Shown: positions 1 through 7,991 of the stretch, one piece after another | How positions within the stretch are numbered: position 1 is the first letter of the stretch | Layout: each line of letters starts with the position of its first letter | Source of the DNA: Pseudomonas fontis | GTDB lineage: Bacteria; Pseudomonadota; Gammaproteobacteria; Pseudomonadales; Pseudomonadaceae | Assembly (NCBI RefSeq): GCF_028656955.1 | Contig: NZ_JAMDGY010000046.1 | Coordinates: 1-39,054 of the forward strand | Direction of reading: 5' to 3' | DNA length: 39,054 nucleotides | Made by a program: the position numbers and the translations under genes | The notes under the pieces: model-generated | Seen by the model: only the letters and a program-made list of their open reading frames with translations | Told to the model about the DNA's origin: nothing | Database searches by the model: none

Positions 1-4
1 GGAA

Positions 5-20
5 GGGGCCCGAAAGCCCC
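5..20 (-). terminator. Possible glcC terminator hairpin at the window edge
   Basis: GGGGC and GCCCC arms (5-9 and 16-20) enclose a 6-base loop just downstream of the glcC stop. The T-rich tail would lie off or at the edge of the window, so termination cannot be judged. The short stem makes this tentative. Confidence 0.3.
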
Positions 21-36
21 ACACAAAACCCCCAAA

Positions 37-801
37 TCAAACCCACCCCTCCAACCGCAAAGTAGCCCTCACCAACCGCTGCTCCTCCAACTCAACCTCC
101 CGTAAATTCTCACAAACGCTCTGCACATGCGCCACGGCCGCCTTGCGAGCCTGGTCGGGCAAGCGCCCGGTCACCGCGTTATACAGCCGAGCATGTTGCC
201 GATCGATCTGGCGTTTCTGCGCCGCCCGGTGATACAGATTATTGACCGACGCAAACACCGAACTCAGCAGCAGATCCGTGAGCGAGCGCAGCGTCTGCAC
301 CAGCACGGGATTATGTGAAGCCTCACAGATCGCCAGGTGAAACGCATGATCCAGGTGCGCATGTTGCGCCGCCTCGAGCGTTTGTTCGTGCCCGGCAACC
401 AGCGCCTCATACGCCCGCCGGATCAACACGAAATCCGCCTCGGTCCCGCGCAATGCGGCCAGCCGAGCGGACTCCCCTTCCAGCAGGCTGCGCACTTCAA
501 ACAGGTCATACAACGTGCGCGGTTGCGAGCTGAACAGATGCATCAGCGGTGAACTCAGCGCGCCCCCGGTCAACTGCGCAACAAACGACCCCTTGCCGTG
601 GCGCGTCTCGATGATGCCCTTGGCCCTTAGCAGCTTGAGACCTTCGCGCAATGCCGTGCGTGACACCCCGAGTTTCTCGGTCAAGCGCCGCTCCGAGGGC
701 AACAGCTGCCCCACCTTGAGCACACCGTCCACGATCAGCCGCTCAATGCGCTCGCAGACCACATCGGCTACCTGCAATCCACCTGTGTTGTCGTTGCCCA
801 T
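37..801 (-). CDS. glcC: GntR/FadR-family regulator of the glycolate operon, GlcC
   Basis: A 254-residue regulator of the GntR family, FCD (FadR C-terminal domain) type. An N-terminal winged helix lies at about residues 10-75, with the helix-turn-helix stretch LPSERRLTEKLGVSRTALRE, and an all-helical effector domain follows. The ATG at 801 has a GAGGTG ribosome site just upstream and gives the length usual for GlcC. The open frame continues upstream of this start into the opposite-strand glcD, which is an artefact. The gene diverges from glcDEFG, and two palindromes matching the FadR-type consensus lie between them. By family knowledge GlcC activates glc genes in response to glycolate. The assignment rests mainly on this conserved context, since LldR and PdhR have the same architecture. 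Confidence 0.88.
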   Translation of the reverse strand: MGNDNTGGLQVADVVCERIERLIVDGVLKVGQLLPSERRLTEKLGVSRTALREGLKLLRAKGIIETRHGKGSFVAQLTGGALSSPLMHLFSSQPRTLYDLFEVRSLLEGESARLAALRGTEADFVLIRRAYEALVAGHEQTLEAAQHAHLDHAFHLAICEASHNPVLVQTLRSLTDLLLSSVFASVNNLYHRAAQKRQIDRQHARLYNAVTGRLPDQARKAAVAHVQSVCENLREVELEEQRLVRATLRLEGWV

Positions 802-811
802 GGGCACCTCA

Positions 812-824
812 CTGGTATGACCAG
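812..824. promoter_or_regulatory. FadR-type operator 1 (GlcC box), glcC-proximal
   Basis: CTGGTATGACCAG is a perfect 5-bp-arm palindrome around ATG. It fits the TNGTNNNACNA consensus of FCD-type GntR regulators and lies 11 bases upstream of the glcC start, so it could serve autoregulation. Confidence 0.6.
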
Positions 825-916
825 ACCAACAGCACGCTCCCACCTCGCCCAGCCCATCCGCTAAGCCAATGAAATCCCTGAGGTTCAAGCACACATCAAA
901 AAACAGCGCCAGAACA

Positions 917-933
917 AACTGGTTCGACCAGTT
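917..933. promoter_or_regulatory. FadR-type operator 2 (GlcC box), glcD-proximal
   Basis: AACTGGTTCGACCAGTT has perfect 7-bp arms around TCG. The inner core TGGT-N3-ACCA is the same as in operator 1, and the two centres are about 107 bp apart. It sits about 90 bases upstream of the glcD start, where an activator site would be expected. Confidence 0.7.
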
Positions 934-1023
934 CACCCCGCCATGGACACTAAGCCGCCAGCGGCCAATGATGCAAGCACGCGGTGCCCCCATAACAACA
1001 AGACAAGGGTCGTGAGCCTGACC

Positions 1024-2523
1024 ATGAATATCCTCTACGACGAACGCGTGGACGGTGTGCTGCACAGTGTCGACAAGGGCGCATTCCTGCGCCTGCTGCG
1101 CGCACGCCTGCCAGACCTGGACATCCTTCATCAACTGGAGGACCTCAAACCCTACGAATGCGACGGCCTCAGCGCCTACCGCACCACGCCCATGCTGGTG
1201 GTGCTGCCGCAGCGACTGCACCAGGTGCAGGCCATCCTCAGCCTGTGCCATGAACACAAGGTCCCGGTGGTCGCCCGTGGCGCGGGCACCGGGCTGTCGG
1301 GGGGCGCATTACCGCTGGAGAAAGGCGTGCTGCTGGTGATGGCGCGCTTCAACAAGATCCTCCAGATCGACCCCGCCGGGCGCTTTGCCCGCGTCCAGCC
1401 CGGCGTGCGCAACCTGGCGATTTCCCAGGCGGCAGCCCCCTACGGGCTGTACTACGCGCCCGACCCGTCTTCGCAGATCGCCTGCTCGATTGGCGGCAAC
1501 GTCGCCGAAAACGCTGGCGGCGTGCACTGCCTCAAGTACGGCCTGACCGTGCACAACGTGCTCAAGGTCGACATGCTCACCATTGAAGGCGAACACCTGA
1601 CCCTCGGCGCCGACGCCCTCGACGCCCCCGGCTTCGACCTGCTGGCCCTGTTCACCGGCTCCGAAGGCATGCTCGGGGTGATCACCGAAGTGACCGTCAA
1701 GCTGCTGCCCAAGCCCCAGGTGGCCAAGGTGCTGCTGGCCGCCTTCGACTCGGTGGAAAAGGCCGGTCGCGCAGTCGGCGAGATCATCGCGGCGGGGATC
1801 ATCCCCGGCGGCCTGGAGATGATGGACAACCTGGCCATCCGCGCCGCCGAAGACTTCATCCACGCCGGCTACCCGGTGGCAGCCGAGGCCATCCTGCTGT
1901 GCGAGCTCGATGGCGTCGAAGCGGATGTGCACGACGACTGCGAGCGGGTTCGCGCACTGCTGGAACAGGCCGGCGCCACCGAAGTGCGCCTGGCCCGCGA
2001 CGAAGCCGAGCGCGTGCGCTTCTGGGCCGGGCGCAAGAACGCTTTCCCCGCCGTCGGGCGGCTTTCGCCAGACTACTACTGCATGGACGGCACCATCCCC
2101 CGCCGCGAACTGCCGCATGTGCTCAATGCCATTGCCCAGTTGTCCGCCGAGTACGGCTTGCGCGTGGCCAACGTGTTCCATGCCGGCGACGGCAACATGC
2201 ACCCATTGATCCTCTTCGACGCCAACCAGCCCGGCGAGCTGGAGCGCGCCGAGGCCTTCGGCGGCAAGATCCTCGAGCTGTGCGTGAAGGTCGGCGGCAG
2301 CATCACCGGCGAGCATGGCGTGGGCCGGGAAAAGATCAACCAGATGTGCGCACAGTTCAACAGCGACGAGCTGAACCTGTTCCATGCCGTGAAAGCGGCC
2401 TTCGACCCGCTGGGCCTGCTCAACCCAGGCAAGAACATCCCCACCCTGCACCGCTGCGCCGAGTTCGGCGCCATGCACATTCATCACGGCCAGCTGCCGT
2501 TCCCCGACCTGGAGCGCTTCTGA
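1024..2523 (+). CDS. glcD: Glycolate oxidase FAD-linked subunit GlcD
   Basis: GlcD is the catalytic FAD subunit of glycolate dehydrogenase (glycolate to glyoxylate, electrons to the quinone pool). The 499-residue protein has an FAD-binding PCMH domain with RGAGTGLSGG at residues 85-94 and a PDPSSQ...SIGGN...ENAGG segment at about 147-166. The C-terminal FAD-oxidase domain carries FHAGDGNMHP near 385-394 and GEHGVGREK near 429. The ATG at 1024 gives the length typical of GlcD. An upstream in-frame ATG at 943 would add 27 unlike residues just downstream of an operator, so it was not chosen. It is the first gene of glcDEFG, and its TGA shares one base with the glcE ATG. A D-lactate dehydrogenase is the main alternative, but the E, F and G partners argue for glycolate. 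Confidence 0.93.
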   Translation: MNILYDERVDGVLHSVDKGAFLRLLRARLPDLDILHQLEDLKPYECDGLSAYRTTPMLVVLPQRLHQVQAILSLCHEHKVPVVARGAGTGLSGGALPLEKGVLLVMARFNKILQIDPAGRFARVQPGVRNLAISQAAAPYGLYYAPDPSSQIACSIGGNVAENAGGVHCLKYGLTVHNVLKVDMLTIEGEHLTLGADALDAPGFDLLALFTGSEGMLGVITEVTVKLLPKPQVAKVLLAAFDSVEKAGRAVGEIIAAGIIPGGLEMMDNLAIRAAEDFIHAGYPVAAEAILLCELDGVEADVHDDCERVRALLEQAGATEVRLARDEAERVRFWAGRKNAFPAVGRLSPDYYCMDGTIPRRELPHVLNAIAQLSAEYGLRVANVFHAGDGNMHPLILFDANQPGELERAEAFGGKILELCVKVGGSITGEHGVGREKINQMCAQFNSDELNLFHAVKAAFDPLGLLNPGKNIPTLHRCAEFGAMHIHHGQLPFPDLERF

Positions 2524-3602
2524 TGCAAACCGCCTACTTCGACCCGGCACAGGGCAGCGACCACAGCGAGCAGTTGCTCGAACAGGTCCGCCAGGCCATC
2601 GGCACGCACACCCCACTGGCCGTGCGCGGCGGCAATACCAAGGCCTTTCTCGGTCGCCCGGTGGTGGCTGCGCCCCTGGATATCAGCAGGCATAGCGGAA
2701 TCGTTGCCTATGACCCGACCGAACTGGTAATCACCGCCCGCGCCGGCACGCCCCTGCGTGAGCTTCAGGCAGCACTCGACCAGGGCGGGCAGATGCTCGC
2801 CTGCGAAGTGCCGAGCTTCGGCGAGCATGCAACGGTCGGCGGCATGCTCGCCAGTGGGCTGTCCGGGCCACGACGGCCCTGGGTCGGCGCCGTGCGCGAC
2901 TTCGTGCTCGGCACCCGGATGATCAGCGGCCTGGGTACCCACCTGCGCTTTGGCGGCGAGGTGATGAAGAACGTCGCCGGCTACGACCTGTCGCGCCTGC
3001 TGGCGGGCAGCTTCGGCTGTTTGGGGGTGATCACCGAAGCCTCGTTCAAAGTGCTGCCCAAGTACCGCTGCCGCATCAACCTGCGCCAGTCGATGCCACT
3101 GCAACGGGCACTCGACCAGCTGGGCGAATGGGGCCAGCAACCGTTGCCGCTGAGCGCCGCCAGCCATCATGACGGCGTGTTGTATCTGCGCCTGGAAGGC
3201 AACGAAGGCTCGGTGCGCGCGGCAGCCGAACGGCTGGGTGGCGACACCCTCGACGCGCACTGGTGGGACGAGCTGCGCGAGCAACAGCTGCCCTTCTTCG
3301 CCGACCCGCGACCGCTCTGGCGCCTCAGCGTGCCGGCCTTGACGGCGCCGTTGGCACTGCATGGCGAGCAACTGCTCGACTGGGGCGGCGCGCAGCGCTG
3401 GTTGAAGTCCGAGGCCAGTGCCGAGACCATCCGCCACGCCGTCGCCGCCGTTGGTGGCCACGCCACGTGCTTTACCCCAGGCCACAGCGACAGCCCTTTC
3501 CATCCACTGGCCGCCCCACTGCTGCGCTATCACCAGGCCCTCAAGCAACGCCTCGATCCGCTTGGCATCTTCAACCCCGGCCGGCTCTACGCCGACGTCT
3601 GA
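2523..3602 (+). CDS. glcE: Glycolate oxidase FAD-binding subunit GlcE
   Basis: A 359-residue second flavin-binding subunit of glycolate oxidase. It has a shorter PCMH domain than GlcD: RGGNTK at residues 35-40 contacts the flavin in this fold, followed by ATVGGMLASGLSG near 103-115 and KNVAGYDLSRL near 149-159. The C-terminal oxidase domain is truncated relative to GlcD, as usual for GlcE. The start overlaps the glcD stop (TGATG), which indicates translational coupling. A much longer frame running back into glcD is only the alternative reading of a GC-rich gene. GlcD, GlcE and GlcF are together required for activity in the characterised enterobacterial enzyme. Confidence 0.93.
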   Translation: MQTAYFDPAQGSDHSEQLLEQVRQAIGTHTPLAVRGGNTKAFLGRPVVAAPLDISRHSGIVAYDPTELVITARAGTPLRELQAALDQGGQMLACEVPSFGEHATVGGMLASGLSGPRRPWVGAVRDFVLGTRMISGLGTHLRFGGEVMKNVAGYDLSRLLAGSFGCLGVITEASFKVLPKYRCRINLRQSMPLQRALDQLGEWGQQPLPLSAASHHDGVLYLRLEGNEGSVRAAAERLGGDTLDAHWWDELREQQLPFFADPRPLWRLSVPALTAPLALHGEQLLDWGGAQRWLKSEASAETIRHAVAAVGGHATCFTPGHSDSPFHPLAAPLLRYHQALKQRLDPLGIFNPGRLYADV

Positions 3603-3615
3603 CCCAGGAGCGCCC

Positions 3616-4842
3616 ATGCAAACCAACCTGAGCGAAAGCGCCAGGCAACTGCTCCATGCCGACGAGGCCGAGCGCATCCTGCGCAGTTGCGTGCATTGTG
3701 GTTTTTGCAACGCCACCTGCCCGACCTACCAGGAACTGGGCGATGAACTGGATGGGCCACGCGGGCGGATCTACCTGATCAAGCAGTTCCTCGAACAGGA
3801 CAGTGTCAGCGCAAAGACCCAGGAGCACCTGGACCGCTGCCTGACCTGCCGCAACTGCGAAACAACCTGCCCCTCCGGCGTTGAATACCACAAGCTGCTG
3901 GACATCGGCCGCTCCGCCATCGAAGCCAAGGTGCCGCGCCCGCTCGGCCAGCGCTTGCTGCGCGGTGGCCTGCGCGCATTGGTGCCGCGCCCGGCGTTGT
4001 TCAAGGCGCTGCTCAGCACCGGTGAAGCCTTGCGCCCGCTGCTGCCCGAAGCGCTGACCGCACATCTGCCGCGCAACGTGATTGCGCCACGACAACGCCC
4101 GGCCGTGCAGCACGCGCGGCGCGTGTTGTTGCTTGAGGGCTGCGTGCAGCAAGGCCTGTCGCCCAATACCAACGCGGCCACGGCACGGGTGCTGGACCGG
4201 CTGGGCATCAGCGTCACGCCCATCACCCAGGCAGGTTGTTGCGGCGCGGTGGACTACCACCTCAATGCCCAGGCCGCCGGCCTGAACCGTGCGCGGCGCA
4301 ATATCGACGCCTGGTGGCCGGCGCTGGAGGCCGGGGCCGAGGCCATCGTGCAGACCGCCAGCGGCTGCGGCGCGTTCGTCAAGGAATACGCCTACCTGCT
4401 GCGCGATGACCCGCAGTACGCCGCGAAGGCACACCGGGTCAGCGCGCAGGCCAAGGACATTGTCGAAGTCATCCGCAACGAGCCGCTGGAGCAGTTCGAC
4501 CGCTGCTGCGCGCAGACCCTGGCCTTCCATTGCCCGTGCACCCTGCAGCATGCGCAAAAGCTTGGCGGTGCGGTCGAGGAGGTGCTCAAGCGCCTGGGCT
4601 TCAATCTAACCGAGGTGCCGGACAGCCATCTATGCTGTGGCTCGGCGGGCACCTATTCGCTGACCCAGCCGGCGCTGTCCAGGCAGTTGCGCGACCACAA
4701 GCTCGATGCCCTGGAAAGCGGCCACCCCGAGGTGATCGCCACGGCCAACATCGGTTGCCAGACGCATCTGGACGGAGCCGGGCGCACGCCCGTGCGACAC
4801 TGGATCGAACTTGTCGATAACGCCCTTTCATCAGGAGCTTGA
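3616..4842 (+). CDS. glcF: Glycolate oxidase iron-sulfur subunit GlcF
   Basis: The 408-residue electron-transfer subunit. Two 4Fe-4S ferredoxin-like motifs are visible: C25-x2-C28-x2-C31-x3-C35P and C75-x2-C78-x2-C81-x3-C85P. They are followed by two cysteine-rich CCG domains, with G-C-C-G at about 207-210 and C-C-G at 340-342. This is the layout of GlcF, GlpC and LutA-type proteins that pass electrons from a flavoprotein to membrane quinone. The ATG at 3616 has AGGAG about 5 bases upstream, 13 bases after the glcE stop. An in-frame ATG at 3418 lies inside glcE and is unlikely. Confidence 0.93.
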   Translation: MQTNLSESARQLLHADEAERILRSCVHCGFCNATCPTYQELGDELDGPRGRIYLIKQFLEQDSVSAKTQEHLDRCLTCRNCETTCPSGVEYHKLLDIGRSAIEAKVPRPLGQRLLRGGLRALVPRPALFKALLSTGEALRPLLPEALTAHLPRNVIAPRQRPAVQHARRVLLLEGCVQQGLSPNTNAATARVLDRLGISVTPITQAGCCGAVDYHLNAQAAGLNRARRNIDAWWPALEAGAEAIVQTASGCGAFVKEYAYLLRDDPQYAAKAHRVSAQAKDIVEVIRNEPLEQFDRCCAQTLAFHCPCTLQHAQKLGGAVEEVLKRLGFNLTEVPDSHLCCGSAGTYSLTQPALSRQLRDHKLDALESGHPEVIATANIGCQTHLDGAGRTPVRHWIELVDNALSSGA

Positions 4843-4845
4843 TGC

Positions 4846-5247
4846 ATGCACAGCAAAGCCGTACTGACCCAGACCGAAGTGACCTTATTGCTGGCCGCCG
4901 CCCGCGCGCAAGCCCAGGCCAACCAATGGGCGGTGAGCATTGCCATCGTTGATGACGGCGGTCATCCGCTGGCCCTGGAGCGCCTGGACGGTTGCGCGCC
5001 GATCAGCGCCTACATCGCTACGGAAAAAGCCCGCACGGCAGCGCTGGGTCGGCGTGAATCGAAGGCCTATGAAGACATGATCAACGGTGGGCGTACGGCG
5101 TTTTTGTCAGTGCCGGTATTGAGTGGCACGCTGGAAGGCGGTGTACCGGTGATCGTCGATGGGCAGGTAGTGGGTGCGGTGGGGGTTTCCGGGGTGAAGG
5201 CGGAGCAGGATGCCCTGGTCGCCAAGGCGGCGGTCGCGGCTCTGTGA
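4846..5247 (+). CDS. glcG: GlcG/HbpS-family protein
   Basis: A 133-residue protein of the GlcG/HbpS (DUF336) family, showing the typical SIAIVDDGGHPLALERLDG segment near residues 31-49 and GVPVIVDGQVVGAVGVSG near the C terminus. Members fold as small alpha/beta proteins. Some bind haem or cobalamin-related cofactors, but the role of GlcG in glycolate oxidation is not settled. There are 3 bases between the glcF stop and this ATG, and AGGAG lies at 4832-4836. It is the last gene of the operon, followed by a strong inverted REP pair that may protect or terminate the transcript. Confidence 0.85.
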   Translation: MHSKAVLTQTEVTLLLAAARAQAQANQWAVSIAIVDDGGHPLALERLDGCAPISAYIATEKARTAALGRRESKAYEDMINGGRTAFLSVPVLSGTLEGGVPVIVDGQVVGAVGVSGVKAEQDALVAKAAVAAL

Positions 5248-5255
5248 CTGACAGC

Positions 5256-5346
5256 GCTGGCCTCATCGCCGGCAAGGCCGGCTCCCACAGAGAACGCAGC
5301 GCCCATGACACCTGTGGGAGCCGGCCTTGCCGGCGATGAGGCCAGC
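5256..5346. repeat. Perfect 35-bp inverted REP pair
   Basis: Positions 5256-5290 and 5312-5346 are exact reverse complements over 35 bp, with a 21-base spacer. Each arm contains the GGGAGCCGGCCTTGCCGGCGAT core typical of Pseudomonas REP elements. RNA from either strand could form a very stable hairpin, so the pair may end the glcDEFG transcript or protect its 3' end. Confidence 0.9.
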
Positions 5347-5393
5347 CGCGACACAACAAAAAAAAACATATTCAAGCCAACTACTTACAAACC

Positions 5394-5410
5394 CGGCACA
5401 CATCCTGCTT
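5394..5410 (+). promoter_or_regulatory. Candidate sigma54 promoter of the autotransporter gene
   Basis: CGGCACACATCCTGCTT has the invariant GG and GC dinucleotides (5395-5396 and 5407-5408) separated by 10 bases, as in the -24/-12 consensus TGGCAC-N5-TTGC. The first T is C, and the TT before GC is CT. It lies about 60 bases upstream of the GTG start. No sigma70-like pair of similar quality was seen nearby. Confidence 0.45.
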
Positions 5411-5468
5411 TGTCCGTCGCGACGCATTAAAAATGCACGATCGGTAACAAAACTTAAGGAAAAGTACC

Positions 5469-7412
5469 GTGTTGAAACCGTTATCCGTTGCTGTTGCCCT
5501 GGGCTGCGCCATGTTGTCTGGCGGGGCTGGTGCCTATGAATACGGGGAGTATGCCGAGGACACCCTCGAACGCCTGATCACCGACTACCCTGGCCGTTAC
5601 CGCGGTACCGCCAACTTCGCCGGTGCCGCCGACCTGATCCAATCGCGCCTGGGCTTCGGTTACACCACTCGCCGCCAGGACTTCACCTGGGCCGGCAACC
5701 GCAGCTCACAGAACGTCATCGCCAGCGCCCCCGGCCTGAACAGCACCTATGTGGTGCTCGGTGCGCACTTTGACACCTATTTCGGGCGGCCAACCCTGCA
5801 AGGCCTGGACGACAACGCCTCTGGCGCCGCCGTCATGGTGGAGATCGCCCGCAACCTGGGCGGCATCGCGCTGGAGAACGGCCTGGAAGTGGTCGGCTTC
5901 GGCGCCGAGGAAGAAGGCTTGCGTGGTTCGCGGGCCTACGTCGCTTCATTGAGTGACAGCCAGCGCGCCAACCTGCTGGGCATGATCAACCTCGACAGCC
6001 TGGTTACCGGCGACAAGATGTACGCCCACGCCGGCAGCAACAGCGTGGCCAACCCGGCGCTGGGCGCTTACCGCGATCAATTGCTGCGCATTGCCAGTGA
6101 GCTGAACATCCCGCTGTTCACCAACCCTGGCCTGGACCCCGCCTACCCGGCCGGCACCGGCTGCTGCAGCGACGGCGAAAGTTTCAATGGACTGAACAAG
6201 CCGGTGCTGTTTATCGAAGCCACCAACTGGGAGCTGGGTGACCTGGACGGTTACCAGCAGACCGACAACCCGCTGATCCCCGGCGGCTCGACCTGGCACG
6301 ACCCGGCCGAAGACAACAAGACCGTGCTCACCAACGCCTTGGGCGAGGAGCGTATCGCCCAGCGCATGCGCGACTTCTCCCGGTTGCTGACGCGCCTGGT
6401 GCTGGAGCTGACCAACGCCGACCTGCTCGCCTCCACCGCCTCTGGTGGCGCCCTGACGCGGCAGATGGAAGACCAGCTGCAACGCCAGCACCAGGCCATG
6501 ACTCGGCTGCATGATCGGCGCTGGTTGTCGCTGCTTGATTCAACCCGGGCAGTCGGCACCTTTGAAGGGGATGTCGGTGTGGAAGGGGAAGTCTCGCCGG
6601 ACAGCGGCTTCGATGCCCCTGGCAACCCGGAGGCCAAGCGCATCGGGGTGTACGCCCTGGGTGACTATCGCCTGAGTGAGGCACTGACCCTGGGTGCCAG
6701 CCTGAGCTTCCAGCGCAGCCGCGACTCGCTGGACCATGGTGGGCGGATCGAGGGTGATGCCTGGCAGGTGGGCGCCTTCGCCTTGCTCAACGATGGTGGC
6801 CCGCAGTGGCTGGCCGGTGAGTTGAGCGCCGGGCATACCCGCTTCGATACCCATCGCTCGGTGTTTATCCAGGCCAATGGTGGGCCGGTGCTGCTGGATC
6901 AGCGCTTGTCTGGCGACACTTCGGCGACTTTCTGGGGTGCGCGGGTCGAGGGTGGCTACGACTTCAGCTTTGGCGAGTTGAAGACCGGGCCGGTGGCCGG
7001 GTTGGACTATGTGCATTACCGCATCGACGACTTCAATGAAGACGAAGCCTTGCGCACGGCCTTGGGGTATGAGAAGCAGAATTATGATGCCCTGGAAGCG
7101 AGCCTGGGCTGGCGTGTACATGGCAGCGTGAAATTGGGCACAGCCATGCAGGTGCGCCCGTATGCCAGCGTGCGCTGGGTACGAGAGTTGGCGGATGGCC
7201 GGCTGGATGAGATCGACCTGACCAGCCAGGGTGATGGTCGCGTGCGGGTGGCCGACCTGGGCGAGGTGGACAAGGACTTTGGCCGCGCGCAACTGGGTGC
7301 ACAGTTGATGGTGACGGAGCACTTGGGGGTGTTTGCCGAGGCCAACAGCCGCTTTGCCCATAAGGAAGGCAACCAGGCCGGTTATTCGCTGGGGGTGCAA
7401 TGGCAGTTCTAA
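5469..7412 (+). CDS. aaaA: M28 aminopeptidase autotransporter (AaaA-like)
   Basis: A 647-residue secreted enzyme. It has a signal peptide (about residues 1-22), then an M28-family zinc aminopeptidase domain with the ligand set H100 (GAHFDTY), D114 (LDDNASGA), the E147-E149 cluster (GAEEEGL), D176 (NLDS) and H277 (TWHDP). A linker at about 300-385 leads to a C-terminal 12-strand-like autotransporter beta-barrel from about 390 that ends in the aromatic residue F647. Length and architecture match AaaA, the arginine-releasing surface aminopeptidase of P. aeruginosa. The GTG start at 5469 is supported by AAGGA at 5456-5460 and by the signal peptide. The gene stands alone between REP regions. Surface removal of N-terminal residues from peptides is inferred, and substrate preference cannot be read from sequence. 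Confidence 0.8.
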   Translation: MLKPLSVAVALGCAMLSGGAGAYEYGEYAEDTLERLITDYPGRYRGTANFAGAADLIQSRLGFGYTTRRQDFTWAGNRSSQNVIASAPGLNSTYVVLGAHFDTYFGRPTLQGLDDNASGAAVMVEIARNLGGIALENGLEVVGFGAEEEGLRGSRAYVASLSDSQRANLLGMINLDSLVTGDKMYAHAGSNSVANPALGAYRDQLLRIASELNIPLFTNPGLDPAYPAGTGCCSDGESFNGLNKPVLFIEATNWELGDLDGYQQTDNPLIPGGSTWHDPAEDNKTVLTNALGEERIAQRMRDFSRLLTRLVLELTNADLLASTASGGALTRQMEDQLQRQHQAMTRLHDRRWLSLLDSTRAVGTFEGDVGVEGEVSPDSGFDAPGNPEAKRIGVYALGDYRLSEALTLGASLSFQRSRDSLDHGGRIEGDAWQVGAFALLNDGGPQWLAGELSAGHTRFDTHRSVFIQANGGPVLLDQRLSGDTSATFWGARVEGGYDFSFGELKTGPVAGLDYVHYRIDDFNEDEALRTALGYEKQNYDALEASLGWRVHGSVKLGTAMQVRPYASVRWVRELADGRLDEIDLTSQGDGRVRVADLGEVDKDFGRAQLGAQLMVTEHLGVFAEANSRFAHKEGNQAGYSLGVQWQF

Positions 7413-7428
7413 AGCACTGAGTCGGGCC

Positions 7429-7600
7429 GGGTGCAAGCAACAGCCTTGCACCACCGACTCCACCTGTGGGAGCGGGCCTTGTCCCGCGATCTGGTGCGCA
7501 GCGCCAGCAAAATCGGTGAACGCGGTGCACCAGTACGCTGCGCATCTACAGGCTTGGCGAGCGCTGCGCACTCGATCGCGGGACAAGGCCCGCTACCACA
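7429..7600. repeat. REP-flanked repeat unit, copy 1
   Basis: A unit beginning GGGTGCAAGCAAC (7429-7441), followed at 7465-7600 by a block whose ends are inverted REP arms: TGTGGGAGCGGGCCTTG at the left and a near complement ending CCACA at the right. About 85 bases between the arms contain further inverted segments (GTGCGCAGCGCCAGC and GCGAGCGCTGCGCAC). No gene is supported in 7413-7991. Apparent open frames here are repeat translations. Confidence 0.85.
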
Positions 7601-7650
7601 GTTATTTTATTTGTGCATGCCATAAATACCCTTGGGGCTGCGGCCAGGGC

Positions 7651-7822
7651 GGGTGCAAGCAACTCTCTGGCACCACCGCCCTCCCCTTGTGGGAGCGGGC
7701 CTTGTCCCGCGATCTGGTGCGCAGCGCCAGCAAAATCGGTGAGCGCGGTGCACCAGTACGCTGCGCATCTACAGGCTTGGCGAGCGCTGCGCACTCGATC
7801 GCGGGACTAGCCCGCTCCCACA
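7651..7822. repeat. REP-flanked repeat unit, copy 2
   Basis: A direct repeat of copy 1 offset by about 222-223 bases. Block 7688-7822 differs from 7465-7600 at only a handful of positions (for example GTGAAC versus GTGAGC and ACAAGGCC versus ACTAGCC). The shared leader GGGTGCAAGCAAC is at 7651-7663. The 50 bases between the copies (7601-7650) are unique and more AT-rich. Confidence 0.85.
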
Positions 7823-7890
7823 AGGTAGCGTGCCAGAACTGCAAGTTGTATACATTCACTAAATAAATACGCGACATTTAAACATTTAAT

Positions 7891-7918
7891 TTGTACATGG
7901 CAGTTTCGATTCTATATC
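7891..7918 (+). promoter_or_regulatory. Candidate sigma70 promoter of allE
   Basis: TTGTAC (7891-7896), 16 bases, then TATATC (7913-7918), in an AT-rich stretch about 70 bases upstream of the allE ATG. A short palindrome TGTATACA at 7847-7854 resembles GntR-type half sites and may be an operator. Confidence 0.4.
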
Positions 7919-7991
7919 GTGTCAGTGCATCCCCACGCGGCGCCGGCCGGCGCTGCCAGGCACGGGGACACAACAACAAACGAGACTGTCC

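Noticed and set aside
943..1023. Upstream start for glcD at 943
   Set aside because: It would add 27 residues absent from the family, just downstream of an operator. The ATG at 1024 gives normal length.
7429..7822. CRISPR array
   Set aside because: Only two long repeats with REP arms are present. There are no regular short repeats with unique spacers and no cas genes.
7333..7866. A 177-codon frame and others across 7333-7880
   Set aside because: They translate the two REP-flanked repeat copies, producing duplicated peptides with no ribosome sites.
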